From positions 1-46,955 of the forward strand of contig JAJRUI010000119.1 in NCBI GenBank assembly GCA_024277875.1: a stretch of 46,955 nt of DNA. Direction: 5' to 3'. Numbering within the stretch: the first letter of the stretch is position 1; the number at the start of each line of letters is the position of its first letter. Both the position numbers and the translations under genes were made by a program. Source of the stretch: Deferrisomatales bacterium (GTDB lineage Bacteria > Desulfobacterota > Deferrisomatia > Deferrisomatales > Deferrisomataceae). The notes under the pieces were generated by a model that was not told the DNA's origin, ran no database searches, and worked only from the letters and a program-made list of their open reading frames with translations. This document shows, piece after piece, positions 18,929-25,628 of this stretch.

Positions 18929-19471
18929 TCACCCTCTGGTCAAGGTTTCTTTCATTCGAATCAGCTGGGTGCGCAGGCTCCCGTCGAACACGAGGTTGCC
19001 CACCCGCGCGACGACGCCGCCCAGGATCGACGGATCCTCTCGGGCGTCCAGGAAAACCTCCTTGTCGAGGGCCTTGGACAGCGCGGCCCGAAGGGCGTCC
19101 AGATCCGCGGGAGCCAGGGCCATCGGGGTCACCGCCTCACCCCGGACCCGGCCCGCGGCCTCGTCCGCGAACGTGGCGTACGCGTCACAGATGTCCCCCA
19201 GGGCGGGAAGCTTCCGGGCTTCCAGCAGCACCCGCAGGAAGTTGCCCACCAGGGGGTCCACCCCCGCGGCCTCGATCAGCGCATCCAGGATCTCGGCCTT
19301 GGTGGTCCGCGGCAACACCGGGCTCAGCAGCGCGGTGTGCAGCTCGGCGTTGGTTGCCAGCAGGTCTCGGATCGCCTGGATCTCGGACCCGATCGGCTCG
19401 ATCTTGTTCGCCTCGGAGGCCAGCTCGAACAGGGCCCGGGCGTAACGCTTGGCGATACGGGTACGGGTCAA
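18929..19471 (-). CDS. atpH: F1 ATP synthase delta subunit
   Basis: A 180-residue delta (OSCP-type) subunit that links the F1 head to the peripheral stalk. It has the N-terminal helical bundle ([13 protein letters not shown]) and the C-terminal family signature near residues 145-172 ([19 protein letters not shown]). It overlaps atpF by 4 bases (ATGA), indicating coupled translation. Confidence 0.97.
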   Translation of the reverse strand: MTRTRIAKRYARALFELASEANKIEPIGSEIQAIRDLLATNAELHTALLSPVLPRTTKAEILDALIEAAGVDPLVGNFLRVLLEARKLPALGDICDAYATFADEAAGRVRGEAVTPMALAPADLDALRAALSKALDKEVFLDAREDPSILGGVVARVGNLVFDGSLRTQLIRMKETLTRG

Positions 19472-20052
19472 TGTAGCCCCTCGATGTTCTGGATGGTGAG
19501 GCGGACCGCCTTCTTCTGGTCGTCCTCGGTGTACGCCTTTGCCAGGAGCTCTTCGGCCAGCTGGACCGACAGTTCGGCCGCCCGGGTGCGCAGGTCGTCC
19601 CGGGCGCGCTTGACCTCGTTCTCGGCCGCCCGCTCGGCCTGGGCCCTCAGGCTTTCGGCGGCCTGGGCCGCCTCGGCCAGGATGCGGTCGTGCTGGCGCT
19701 CACCCTCGGCCTTGAAGTCGGCGCGGATCTGCTCGACCTCGGCGTCCAGGGCGGCCACCTTCTGCTGGTACTCCCGGTACTTGGCCTCGGCAGCCTCCTG
19801 GGCCTTGCGCGCGTCCTCCAGGGCCTTGCGCACGGTCTCCTGGCGGTTGGCCAGGGCCGCGGCCGCGGGCTTTCGCAGGAAGTAGTACAGGCCCCCGGCG
19901 AGGATGCCGAAGTTGACGAACTTCATGACCAGGTTGTACAGGGGGCTGCGGCCCGGTTCGCCGCCGCCCTCGCTGGCGCCCACCAGTGCCGGCACCAGGA
20001 CGACCGCCACGGCTGCCAGCACCGGACCCCACCGCCGCAGGAAACGTCCCAT
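19468..20052 (-). CDS. atpF: ATP synthase peripheral stalk subunit b
   Basis: A 194-residue b subunit. Unlike b', it has an extra hydrophobic N-terminal stretch (residues 8-26) that looks like a signal sequence before the true membrane segment (about 39-58, LVMKFVNFGILAGGLYYFL), then a long charged coiled coil. Such an N-terminal extension is common for b in deltaproteobacteria. The ATG overlaps the atpF' stop by one base (TGATG). Together with b' it probably forms a heterodimeric stator stalk. Confidence 0.95.
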   Translation of the reverse strand: MGRFLRRWGPVLAAVAVVLVPALVGASEGGGEPGRSPLYNLVMKFVNFGILAGGLYYFLRKPAAAALANRQETVRKALEDARKAQEAAEAKYREYQQKVAALDAEVEQIRADFKAEGERQHDRILAEAAQAAESLRAQAERAAENEVKRARDDLRTRAAELSVQLAEELLAKAYTEDDQKKAVRLTIQNIEGLH

Positions 20053-20477
20053 CACACGCTCCTCCCGAGAATGCGCTCTGCGATGCCGCCGGCCAGCGCG
20101 CGGGCATCCTTTTCCAGGACGGCCAGGGCATCGCGGGCCTCGGCCTGGATACGGGCGCGGAGCTGGGCCACGTTCTTCTCGGCCTCGGCCGCCGCCGCCT
20201 CCACGATCTTCTGGCGTTCGGCCTCGGCCCTGCGGATCAGGTCGGACCGGATCCGGTCGGCCTCGACCCGCGCTTGCTGTATCTTCTCCTGATAGTCGGC
20301 CCAGACCGCCTCGGCCTGGGCATCTCGCTGCTCCGCGGCCTGCCGGCGGCCCTCGGTCCGCTCCCGGCGCTCGTCGAGCACCCGCAGCATCGGCTTGAAC
20401 AAGAGCCGGTTGAGCAGGAACATCAACAACAGGAAGTTGACCAGCTGAATGATCAGGGTCTCGTTGATGTTGATCAA
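20052..20477 (-). CDS. atpF': ATP synthase peripheral stalk subunit b'
   Basis: A 141-residue b-type subunit with one N-terminal membrane helix (INETLIIQLVNFLLLMFLLNRLLF) followed by a long alpha-helical coiled coil to the end. The start is TTG 20477 with GGAGGAG upstream. It is shorter than the second b subunit encoded next, giving the two-b arrangement known from photosynthetic bacteria and many deltaproteobacteria. An independent promoter lies just upstream. Confidence 0.94.
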   Translation of the reverse strand: MININETLIIQLVNFLLLMFLLNRLLFKPMLRVLDERRERTEGRRQAAEQRDAQAEAVWADYQEKIQQARVEADRIRSDLIRRAEAERQKIVEAAAAEAEKNVAQLRARIQAEARDALAVLEKDARALAGGIAERILGRSV

Positions 20478-20515
20478 GGGGCACTCCTCCCGGTCCCGGA
20501 ACGAAAGCGCGCGCG

Positions 20516-20544
20516 ATGATACACGAACGCCTTTGCGGAATCAA
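20516..20544 (-). promoter_or_regulatory. Internal promoter ahead of atpF'-F-H-A-G-D-C
   Basis: On the minus strand TTGATT (20544-20539), exactly 17 bases, TATCAT (20521-20516): one of the better sigma-70 matches in the window, in an AT-rich patch between atpE and atpF'. A short inverted repeat AGCGAC/GTCGCT (20554-20577) just past the atpE stop may weaken read-through. It would let the stalk and F1 genes be transcribed independently of the a and c genes. Confidence 0.6.
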
Positions 20545-20575
20545 ACACGTTCGAGCGACGTCGAAACCGCAGTCG

Positions 20576-20830
20576 CTACACCACGAAAATGAGCAAAAGG
20601 GCCACAACCAGCGCGTAGATTCCGGTGGACTCGGACACGGCCTGACCGACCAGCATCGTCCGGGTCAGGAGGTTGGCGTGTTCGGGCGCCCGGGCGATTC
20701 CTTCGCACGCCTTGCCCGCCGCGAACCCCTCCCCGATGCCGGGACCGATCGCACCGAACCCCATGCTGATACCGGCGCCCAGCAGAGCGGCCGCCCGGAC
20801 CAGATCCGTACCGGAAACGTCGAACGCCAT
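20576..20830 (-). CDS. atpE: ATP synthase c subunit, single hairpin, two-carboxylate ion site
   Basis: An 84-residue c subunit: helix 1 (about 8-42), polar loop ARAPE, helix 2 (about 55-83). The ion site is E67 in VSESTGIY. Against Ilyobacter tartaricus c (Q32, V63, E65, S66, T67, Y70) this protein has E34, V65, E67, S68, T69, Y72, i.e. the complete sodium ligand set with Glu in place of Gln, the two-carboxylate motif described for the Fusobacterium nucleatum rotor. Sodium coupling is therefore possible but not proven. The start has GGAAGGAG upstream. A triple-hairpin paralogue is encoded directly before it. Confidence 0.97.
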   Translation of the reverse strand: MAFDVSGTDLVRAAALLGAGISMGFGAIGPGIGEGFAAGKACEGIARAPEHANLLTRTMLVGQAVSESTGIYALVVALLLIFVV

Positions 20831-20845
20831 GGTCGCTTCTCCTTC

Positions 20846-20869
20846 CGGGCAGGCCCGCGGGCCGACCCG
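20846..20869 (-). promoter_or_regulatory. Stem-loop in front of atpE
   Basis: A strong 24-base hairpin (CGGGTCGGCCC-GC-GGGCCTGCCCG on the minus strand, one mismatch) sits between the triple-c gene and the atpE ribosome site, with no T-tract. A role as an mRNA processing or stabilising element that raises atpE output over its neighbour is possible. Confidence 0.45.
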
Positions 20870-20920
20870 CCTTGTGGTTGGCGAAAACGGTTCCCGGGCC
20901 CCGCCTGACCCGGTTTGTCC

Positions 20921-21649
20921 TCAATACAGATAGAGGAGCAGCAGGGACACCACCAGCCCGTACACCGCCGTGGACTGGCTCACGGCCTGGCCCACCAGCA
21001 TCGCCCGCAGCAGCACGGCGTGCCGGTCGGGCCGGCGCGCTGCGCCGTCGCACGCGGCAGCCGCCGTGATGCCGGCGCCGAGACCGGGCCCGATCCCGGA
21101 GAACCCGGCGGCAACGCCCGCTCCGAGCACGGCCGCCGCTGCGGGCAGGCTGGCCGGGGTCCCGGAAAAATCCTTGAACAGCAGCAAAAACGACACCAGC
21201 AACGCGAACACCGCCGGGGTCTGGGCCACGGCCTGGCCCACCAGCATCAGGGTGTTGAGCGCGCCCCCGGCCCTGGGGGTGCGCGCCACGCCGTGACACG
21301 CCGCCCCGGCGGGCAATCCCGCGCCCGCTCCCGGGCCGAGGGCGCCCGCTCCCATGCACAGCCCGGCCGCGAACAGGGACACGGCCCGCAGCAGGCCCGG
21401 CGCTCCCCAGGGCGTGAACACCAGCAGCAACGCGATCACCAGGGCGAAGATGCTGGCGGACTCGGCCACGGCCTGGCCCACCAGCATGGTCCTGAGCACG
21501 GCGGCCGAGTTGGCCGGCTGGCGGGCGATGCCCCGGCTCGCCTGCTCGGCAGCCACACCCTCGCCCCACGCGCTCCCGATCGCACCGAGCCCCATGCACA
21601 TCGCGGCCCCGGCGTACGCTGCGGCCCGGGTCCACGCGTCCGCGTCCAT
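20921..21649 (-). CDS. Triplicated (six-helix) ATP synthase c subunit
   Basis: A 242-residue fusion of three c hairpins, each with a GxGxxGxG-rich helix, an AR(Q/T/R)P polar loop and an MLVGQAV helix. Hairpin 1 (1-80) keeps both carboxylates, E30 and E63 (VAESASIF). Hairpin 2 (81-161) has A110 and Q143; hairpin 3 (165-242) has A192 and Q225 (VSQSTAVY). So one ion site remains per six helices. All three are clearly related to atpE next door, suggesting local duplication. It starts at ATG 21649, with AGGAG upstream inside the atpB end and 4 bases from its stop. Archaeal and Acetobacterium rotors have multi-hairpin c subunits; finding a triple one in a bacterial F-type operon with a normal c is unusual. 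Incorporation into a mixed ring is inferred. Confidence 0.93.
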   Translation of the reverse strand: MDADAWTRAAAYAGAAMCMGLGAIGSAWGEGVAAEQASRGIARQPANSAAVLRTMLVGQAVAESASIFALVIALLLVFTPWGAPGLLRAVSLFAAGLCMGAGALGPGAGAGLPAGAACHGVARTPRAGGALNTLMLVGQAVAQTPAVFALLVSFLLLFKDFSGTPASLPAAAAVLGAGVAAGFSGIGPGLGAGITAAAACDGAARRPDRHAVLLRAMLVGQAVSQSTAVYGLVVSLLLLYLY

Positions 21650-21653
21650 TTAT

Positions 21654-22328
21654 TTACTCCTGCACCGCCACCGAGATGTAGGTCAAGGTAAGCATCGCGA
21701 ACACGAACGCCTGCACCGTGCCGATGAAAAAGCCGAAAAACGCCTGCAGGACCGGCGGCAGCACCAGCTGGCGCACGAGGTCCGACACCACGAGGATGAT
21801 GATCGAGCCGCCCATGATGTTGCCGTACAGCCGGAACGAGATCGATACCACTTTGGCCAGCTCGCCGATCACATTCAACGGGAACATGATGAACACCGGC
21901 TGGAAGTACTGGGCCAGGTACGCCTTCCACCCCTTGGCGCGCACCGCGGACACGTGGGCCACCACGAACCCCACGATCCCCAGGATCAGGGTGGTGTTCA
22001 GGTCCTTGGTTGGTTCCTCGAGGAACGGGATCATCCCAAGCCAGTTGGACACCAGGATGAACACGAACAGAGACAGGATGAAGCTGAAGTACCGGGGCCC
22101 GAGCTTGCCCAGGGTGTCGTTCACCAGGTCCCGGAACCCCTCCACCAGCAACTCGCCGGCCGCCTGCACCGGCCCGGGCACGGCCCGGGGCCACCGGGTG
22201 GCTGCCACGGCGAACCCCACCAGGCCGGCCATCACGACCCACGACATCAGCAGGGTGGTCGCGTTCAGGGTGACCGACCGGCCGGCCACGGTCACGACCC
22301 ACTGGGAGATCCGGGTGATGTCTTCCAC
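21654..22328 (-). CDS. atpB: ATP synthase a subunit
   Basis: A 224-residue membrane subunit with five to six helices. The essential stator arginine is R166 in VVSISFRLYGNIMGG, and the polar GELAKVVS stretch just before it is normal. It forms the ion half-channels against the c ring. It is followed after 4 bases by the triple-c gene and preceded by atpI. I see no motif that separates proton from sodium use with certainty. Confidence 0.98.
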   Translation of the reverse strand: MEDITRISQWVVTVAGRSVTLNATTLLMSWVVMAGLVGFAVAATRWPRAVPGPVQAAGELLVEGFRDLVNDTLGKLGPRYFSFILSLFVFILVSNWLGMIPFLEEPTKDLNTTLILGIVGFVVAHVSAVRAKGWKAYLAQYFQPVFIMFPLNVIGELAKVVSISFRLYGNIMGGSIIILVVSDLVRQLVLPPVLQAFFGFFIGTVQAFVFAMLTLTYISVAVQE

Positions 22329-22347
22329 GGCTAACCTCCGGCTTCGC

Positions 22348-22779
22348 TCAACACCCGGGCCTGGAGGGGTCTGGCCCGACCAGGGGACTCAGCACCACGG
22401 CTGCCGGCCCCACCAGCAGGCCGGCCAACGCCGCAGCCAGGGATACGCCGGGAGCCGCGGCCGCGACCAGCCCGGCACCCGCGCGCAGCCCGAGCCGGGC
22501 CAGGGCTCCCCGGCGCGCCCGGTTGCGCGCTGCGGCCGGCGAAAGCGCGCCGTACGCCTCCACCGCGCGGGCGTGGAGCCACAGCCCGGCGATCGACGCT
22601 GCGGCGCCCAGGACGAACCCCCGGGCCTCGGCCGCCCCCAGCGTTGCGCGCAGGCCGGCTGCCCCGGCCACGGCCAGGACGAGGGCAGCGGCCAGCAGCC
22701 GGCGCCGGAACCGCCCGAAGTCGTCCGGGGGATCGCTGGGCCCGTCCGGGGGCTCCGCCCTGCAACTACCTTGAATCAC
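22348..22779 (-). CDS. atpI: ATP synthase subunit I (AtpI family)
   Basis: A 143-residue membrane protein with an acidic/polar N-terminus and four hydrophobic segments (about 28-45, 52-68, 92-110, 113-132). Position immediately before atpB and size fit AtpI, the small chaperone-like protein that aids c-ring assembly. The start is GTG 22779, overlapping atpZ by 14 bases. Sequence conservation in this family is low, so the call leans on context. Given the odd rotor gene content, an assembly factor is of interest. Confidence 0.8.
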   Translation of the reverse strand: MIQGSCRAEPPDGPSDPPDDFGRFRRRLLAAALVLAVAGAAGLRATLGAAEARGFVLGAAASIAGLWLHARAVEAYGALSPAAARNRARRGALARLGLRAGAGLVAAAAPGVSLAAALAGLLVGPAAVVLSPLVGPDPSRPGC

Positions 22780-23065
22780 TGGTGTTATCGTTATGCCCCC
22801 CCCTGCGCCGTTCGCTACGCTCCCCGGTTTCCATCACGATCCGGTACACCGTCCAGAACCCGGACAAGGCACCCACCGGGATGAATACGGCCTTCCACAG
22901 GCCCCGGTGGCCGGTCCACCGGTCCAGGTAGTACCCGATCGCGAACCCGATCCCGATCGCGGCCACCATGGTCAGCCCCAGGTGGGTCACCAGTCCCAGG
23001 TGGTCCGTGAGGTCCTTGAGTTCCCCGGGGTCGACCCGGCGCCGCCGGCCGGGGTTGGGCTTCAC
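22766..23065 (-). CDS. atpZ: AtpZ/AtpI-type small membrane protein
   Basis: About 99 residues from GTG 23065 (GGGAGGAGG just upstream; the frame remains open to 23131 but would overlap parB). Two membrane helices (about 29-51 and 60-78) carry the family pattern GLTMVAAIGIGFAIGYYLDRW, then a basic tail. In sodium/magnesium-type bacterial ATP synthase operons AtpZ and AtpI form a small membrane complex implicated in magnesium or calcium supply. It heads the atp genes, directly after parB. Confidence 0.85.
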   Translation of the reverse strand: MKPNPGRRRRVDPGELKDLTDHLGLVTHLGLTMVAAIGIGFAIGYYLDRWTGHRGLWKAVFIPVGALSGFWTVYRIVMETGERSERRRGGHNDNTSDSR

Positions 23066-23090
23066 GCCTCCTCCCAGCGCCCCGGCGCGC

Positions 23091-23936
23091 TCACCGTCCC
23101 TCCATCGCGTCCAGGATCCGGTCCAGGTCATCGAGGCTCCGGTACTCGATCGCGATCCGCCCCGTGCCCTTCTTGCGGCCCGGCTGGAGCACCACCCGGG
23201 TCCCCAGGCGCCGGGTCAGCCGTGCCTCCAGCGCTTTCAGGTCGGTATCCCGCTCCCGAGGGGCAGGACGAGGCCGGGGGTTGCGCACCAGGGCTTCGGC
23301 CTGGCGCACCGAAAGCCCTTTCTTCAGGATCTCCTCCAACAAGCCGAGCCGGTCGCGTTCGTCGTCCAGGGCCAGGATCGCCCTGGCGTGGCCTGCGGAG
23401 ATCCGCCCCTTGCGCAGGGCGGCCAGGGCCCGCTCGGGCAGGGACAACAGACGAACCGTGTTGGCCACCGACGCCCGGGACCGGCCGATGCGCGCGGCCA
23501 GCTCTTCCTGGGTCAGGCCCATCTTCTCGAGCAGCACCCGGTACGCCAACGCCTCTTCCACCGGGTTCAGGTCCTGGCGTTGGAGGTTCTCGACCAGGGC
23601 CAGCTCCAGCACCTCTTCCTCGTCGGCATCCCGCAGGATCGACGGGATCTCGGTGAGACCCGCCCTCTGGGCAGCCCGCCACCGCCGCTCGCCCGCGATC
23701 AGCTCGTACGCGCCGTCCGCTGCCTGGCGCAGGATCACGGGCTGGATCAGCCCCTTCTCCCGGATGCTCTCGGCCAGTTCCTCGATCGCTTCGGGCGGGA
23801 AATCCTGGCGAGGTTGGCTTGGACTCGGACGAATCTCCTCCACCGGGCACAGAAAGAACTCCCCCTCGAGCCGGTCGGGGAGCAACGAGTCCAAACCGGT
23901 GCCCAGGGCCGTTCGTTTTCCTTTGGATGGGCTCAT
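23091..23936 (-). CDS. parB: Chromosome partitioning protein ParB (CTPase/parS-binding)
   Basis: A 281-residue ParB. N-terminal domain with the CTP-binding boxes (PSPSQPRQDF, ELIAGERRWRAAQRAG, LVENLQRQDLNPVEEA), central helix-turn-helix (LTQEELAARIGRSRASVANTVRLLSLP) that reads parS, and a C-terminal dimerisation domain. ParB loads at parS, slides along DNA and recruits condensin and ParA to segregate origins. Two perfect parS sites lie within 4 kb. It follows parA by 25 bases. Confidence 0.98.
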   Translation of the reverse strand: MSPSKGKRTALGTGLDSLLPDRLEGEFFLCPVEEIRPSPSQPRQDFPPEAIEELAESIREKGLIQPVILRQAADGAYELIAGERRWRAAQRAGLTEIPSILRDADEEEVLELALVENLQRQDLNPVEEALAYRVLLEKMGLTQEELAARIGRSRASVANTVRLLSLPERALAALRKGRISAGHARAILALDDERDRLGLLEEILKKGLSVRQAEALVRNPRPRPAPRERDTDLKALEARLTRRLGTRVVLQPGRKKGTGRIAIEYRSLDDLDRILDAMEGR

Positions 23937-23961
23937 CGGTTCTCCGGTGACGCGAGCCGGG

Positions 23962-24717
23962 TCACGCCAGCAGTTCCCGGGCCATGCTCAGGTAGCTCTG
24001 GGCACCCGTGCTCCGGATGTCGTACAAGATGGCCGGTTTGCCGTGGCTCGGCGCTTCGCTCAGGCGGACGTTCCGGGGGATCACCGACCGGAACACCTTG
24101 TCCTTGAAGTGCCGGCGCACCTCCTCGGCCACCTGGTGGCTCAGGTTGTTTCGGGTGTCGAACATCGTGAGCACGATCCCCTCGACCCGCAGCCGCGGGT
24201 TGAACCCCCTGCGAACCGTCCGGATCGTGTGCAGGAGCTGGGACAACCCTTCCAGGGCGTAGTACTCGCACTGGAGGGGGATGATCACCGCGTCCGATGC
24301 CACCAGAGCGTTCACCGTGAGGAAGCTCAAACTCGGCGGGCAGTCGATGATCACGTACTCGTAGTCCGCCACGGCGCCGTCCAGGGCCTGGCGGAGGCGG
24401 AACTCCCGGCGGTCCGCCGACACCAGTTCGACGTCCGCTGCGGCGAGATCCCGGGAGGCGGGCACCACGGACAGGGCCTGGAGTTCGGTGGACCGGACCG
24501 CGTCTACCAGGGCGGCCTGGCCGGTGAGCACCTCGTACAGGGTGGGCTGGCCGGGCTCGGGCCGCAGCCCGAGCCCGGACGACGCGTTGCACTGGGGATC
24601 CAGGTCGACCAGGAGCACCGGCCGCTCGGCCGCGGCCACGGCTGCGGCCAGGTTCACCGCGGTGGTCGTCTTGCCCACCCCGCCCTTCTGGTTCGCCACG
24701 CAAAGGATCCGGGTCAT
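23962..24717 (-). CDS. parA: Chromosome partitioning ATPase ParA/Soj
   Basis: A 251-residue deviant-Walker ATPase: KGGVGKTTTAVNLA near the N-terminus, LLVDLDPQCNASS (Walker A') and YVIIDCPPSL (Walker B). It forms ATP-dependent dimers on the nucleoid and works with ParB to move origins; Soj homologues can also regulate DnaA. It is the first gene of the parA-parB-atp row. Upstream lies the long repeat copy rather than an obvious promoter. Confidence 0.98.
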   Translation of the reverse strand: MTRILCVANQKGGVGKTTTAVNLAAAVAAAERPVLLVDLDPQCNASSGLGLRPEPGQPTLYEVLTGQAALVDAVRSTELQALSVVPASRDLAAADVELVSADRREFRLRQALDGAVADYEYVIIDCPPSLSFLTVNALVASDAVIIPLQCEYYALEGLSQLLHTIRTVRRGFNPRLRVEGIVLTMFDTRNNLSHQVAEEVRRHFKDKVFRSVIPRNVRLSEAPSHGKPAILYDIRSTGAQSYLSMARELLA

Positions 24718-24756
24718 GGTCGCCTCCTGGATCCGAACTGTACCACACCGCCCCCC

Positions 24757-24915
24757 CTAGCAGGATGCGGAAAAACCCCATCCGTGGGTTTTTCCGCAAC
24801 GACCTCTCGGGGACGGCCCCATCGAGGCCTTTCAAATCACTCTGGTTTTCAACCCTCGTGATTTGGCGCCCCTTCCGTGGGGCGCGTAGCAGGTTGCTTT
24901 TTCGCAACCTGCTAG
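24757..24915. repeat. Hairpin-rich dispersed repeat, long composite copy
   Basis: A 159-base element with the same ends as the copy at 15010-15076 (CTAGCAGGATGC left, GCAACCTGCTAG right) and the same right half (CCCCTTCCGTGGGGCGCG then AGCAGGTTGC). It also holds a near-perfect stem GCGGAAAAACCC/GGGTTTTTCCGC and an inner pair CAAATCAC/GTGATTTG. It is non-coding and lies between rsmG and parA, next to parS. Confidence 0.85.
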
Positions 24916-24982
24916 AGGGGGGGGAACGAACACGACGACCGGGCCCTTCGGAACCGGATTTTACGAATCGCAAGGGGCAGCT

Positions 24983-24998
24983 TGTTTCACGTGAAACA
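24983..24998. other. parS site 1
   Basis: TGTTTCACGTGAAACA, a perfect match to the bacterial parS consensus bound by ParB. It lies in the rsmG-parA gap, just past the rsmG stop, 0.25 kb from parA. Confidence 0.97.
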
Positions 24999-25007
24999 CG
25001 GGGGCGC

Positions 25008-25628
25008 TCACCCGTGCCCCCGTGTGAACACGGCCACGGTCCGCGGCCCGGCACCCGGCGGCGGTTGGTACGTCCGGAGATCGGCCCGGACCCAGCCCGG
25101 CCCGGGATCGGCCGTGCCCCGCCCCCGGGGCAGCACGACCCGCCCCCCCGGCGCCAGGTACGGCAACGCCGCGGCCAGCAGGCCGGACACGTCGGCCACT
25201 GCCCGGGCGGTGACGGTTGCGAACCGGCCGGCCAGCTCGGGGTTGCGGCCCAGGGCGTCCTCGGACCGGGCGGCCACGATCCGCACGCCGCCGAGCCCCA
25301 GCATGCGCGCCGCGTGCCGGGCGAAGGCCACCCGCTTGAGGCGGGGCTCGAGTCCCACCACCTCGACCCCGGGAAACGCGGCAGCCAGCGGCAGGGTGGG
25401 CAGCCCGGGCCCGCAACCGATATCGAGCACCGGCCCGGCCGGGGGGAGGTGCAGAAACGGTACGAGAGCATCTGCGACCTGGGTGCGCACGCCATCCAGG
25501 TCCCGGGGCCCGACCAGCCGGACGGACCGGTTCCATCGGTGCAGCTCCCGGGCCAGCTGTTCGAGCGCCGCCACCGGCGTCCCTGGATCCACGCCAACCA
25601 GGTACGCCCAAGCGCCCGGCAGGTTCAC
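25008..25628 (-). CDS. rsmG: 16S rRNA (guanine527-N7)-methyltransferase RsmG
   Basis: A 206-residue SAM-dependent methyltransferase with the class I motif [15 protein letters not shown], the EPRLKRVAF post-motif and [12 protein letters not shown]. It methylates G527 of 16S rRNA. GTG 25628 overlaps the mnmG stop (GTGA), the usual mnmG-rsmG coupling. The end lies 9 bases from parS site 1. Confidence 0.95.
   Translation of the reverse strand: MNLPGAWAYLVGVDPGTPVAALEQLARELHRWNRSVRLVGPRDLDGVRTQVADALVPFLHLPPAGPVLDIGCGPGLPTLPLAAAFPGVEVVGLEPRLKRVAFARHAARMLGLGGVRIVAARSEDALGRNPELAGRFATVTARAVADVSGLLAAALPYLAPGGRVVLPRGRGTADPGPGWVRADLRTYQPPPGAGPRTVAVFTRGHG

Noticed and set aside
20921-21649. Triple c subunit as an assembly artefact from tandem identical copies
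   Set aside because: The three hairpins differ throughout in sequence and in their ion-site residues, so they are not collapsed or duplicated reads.
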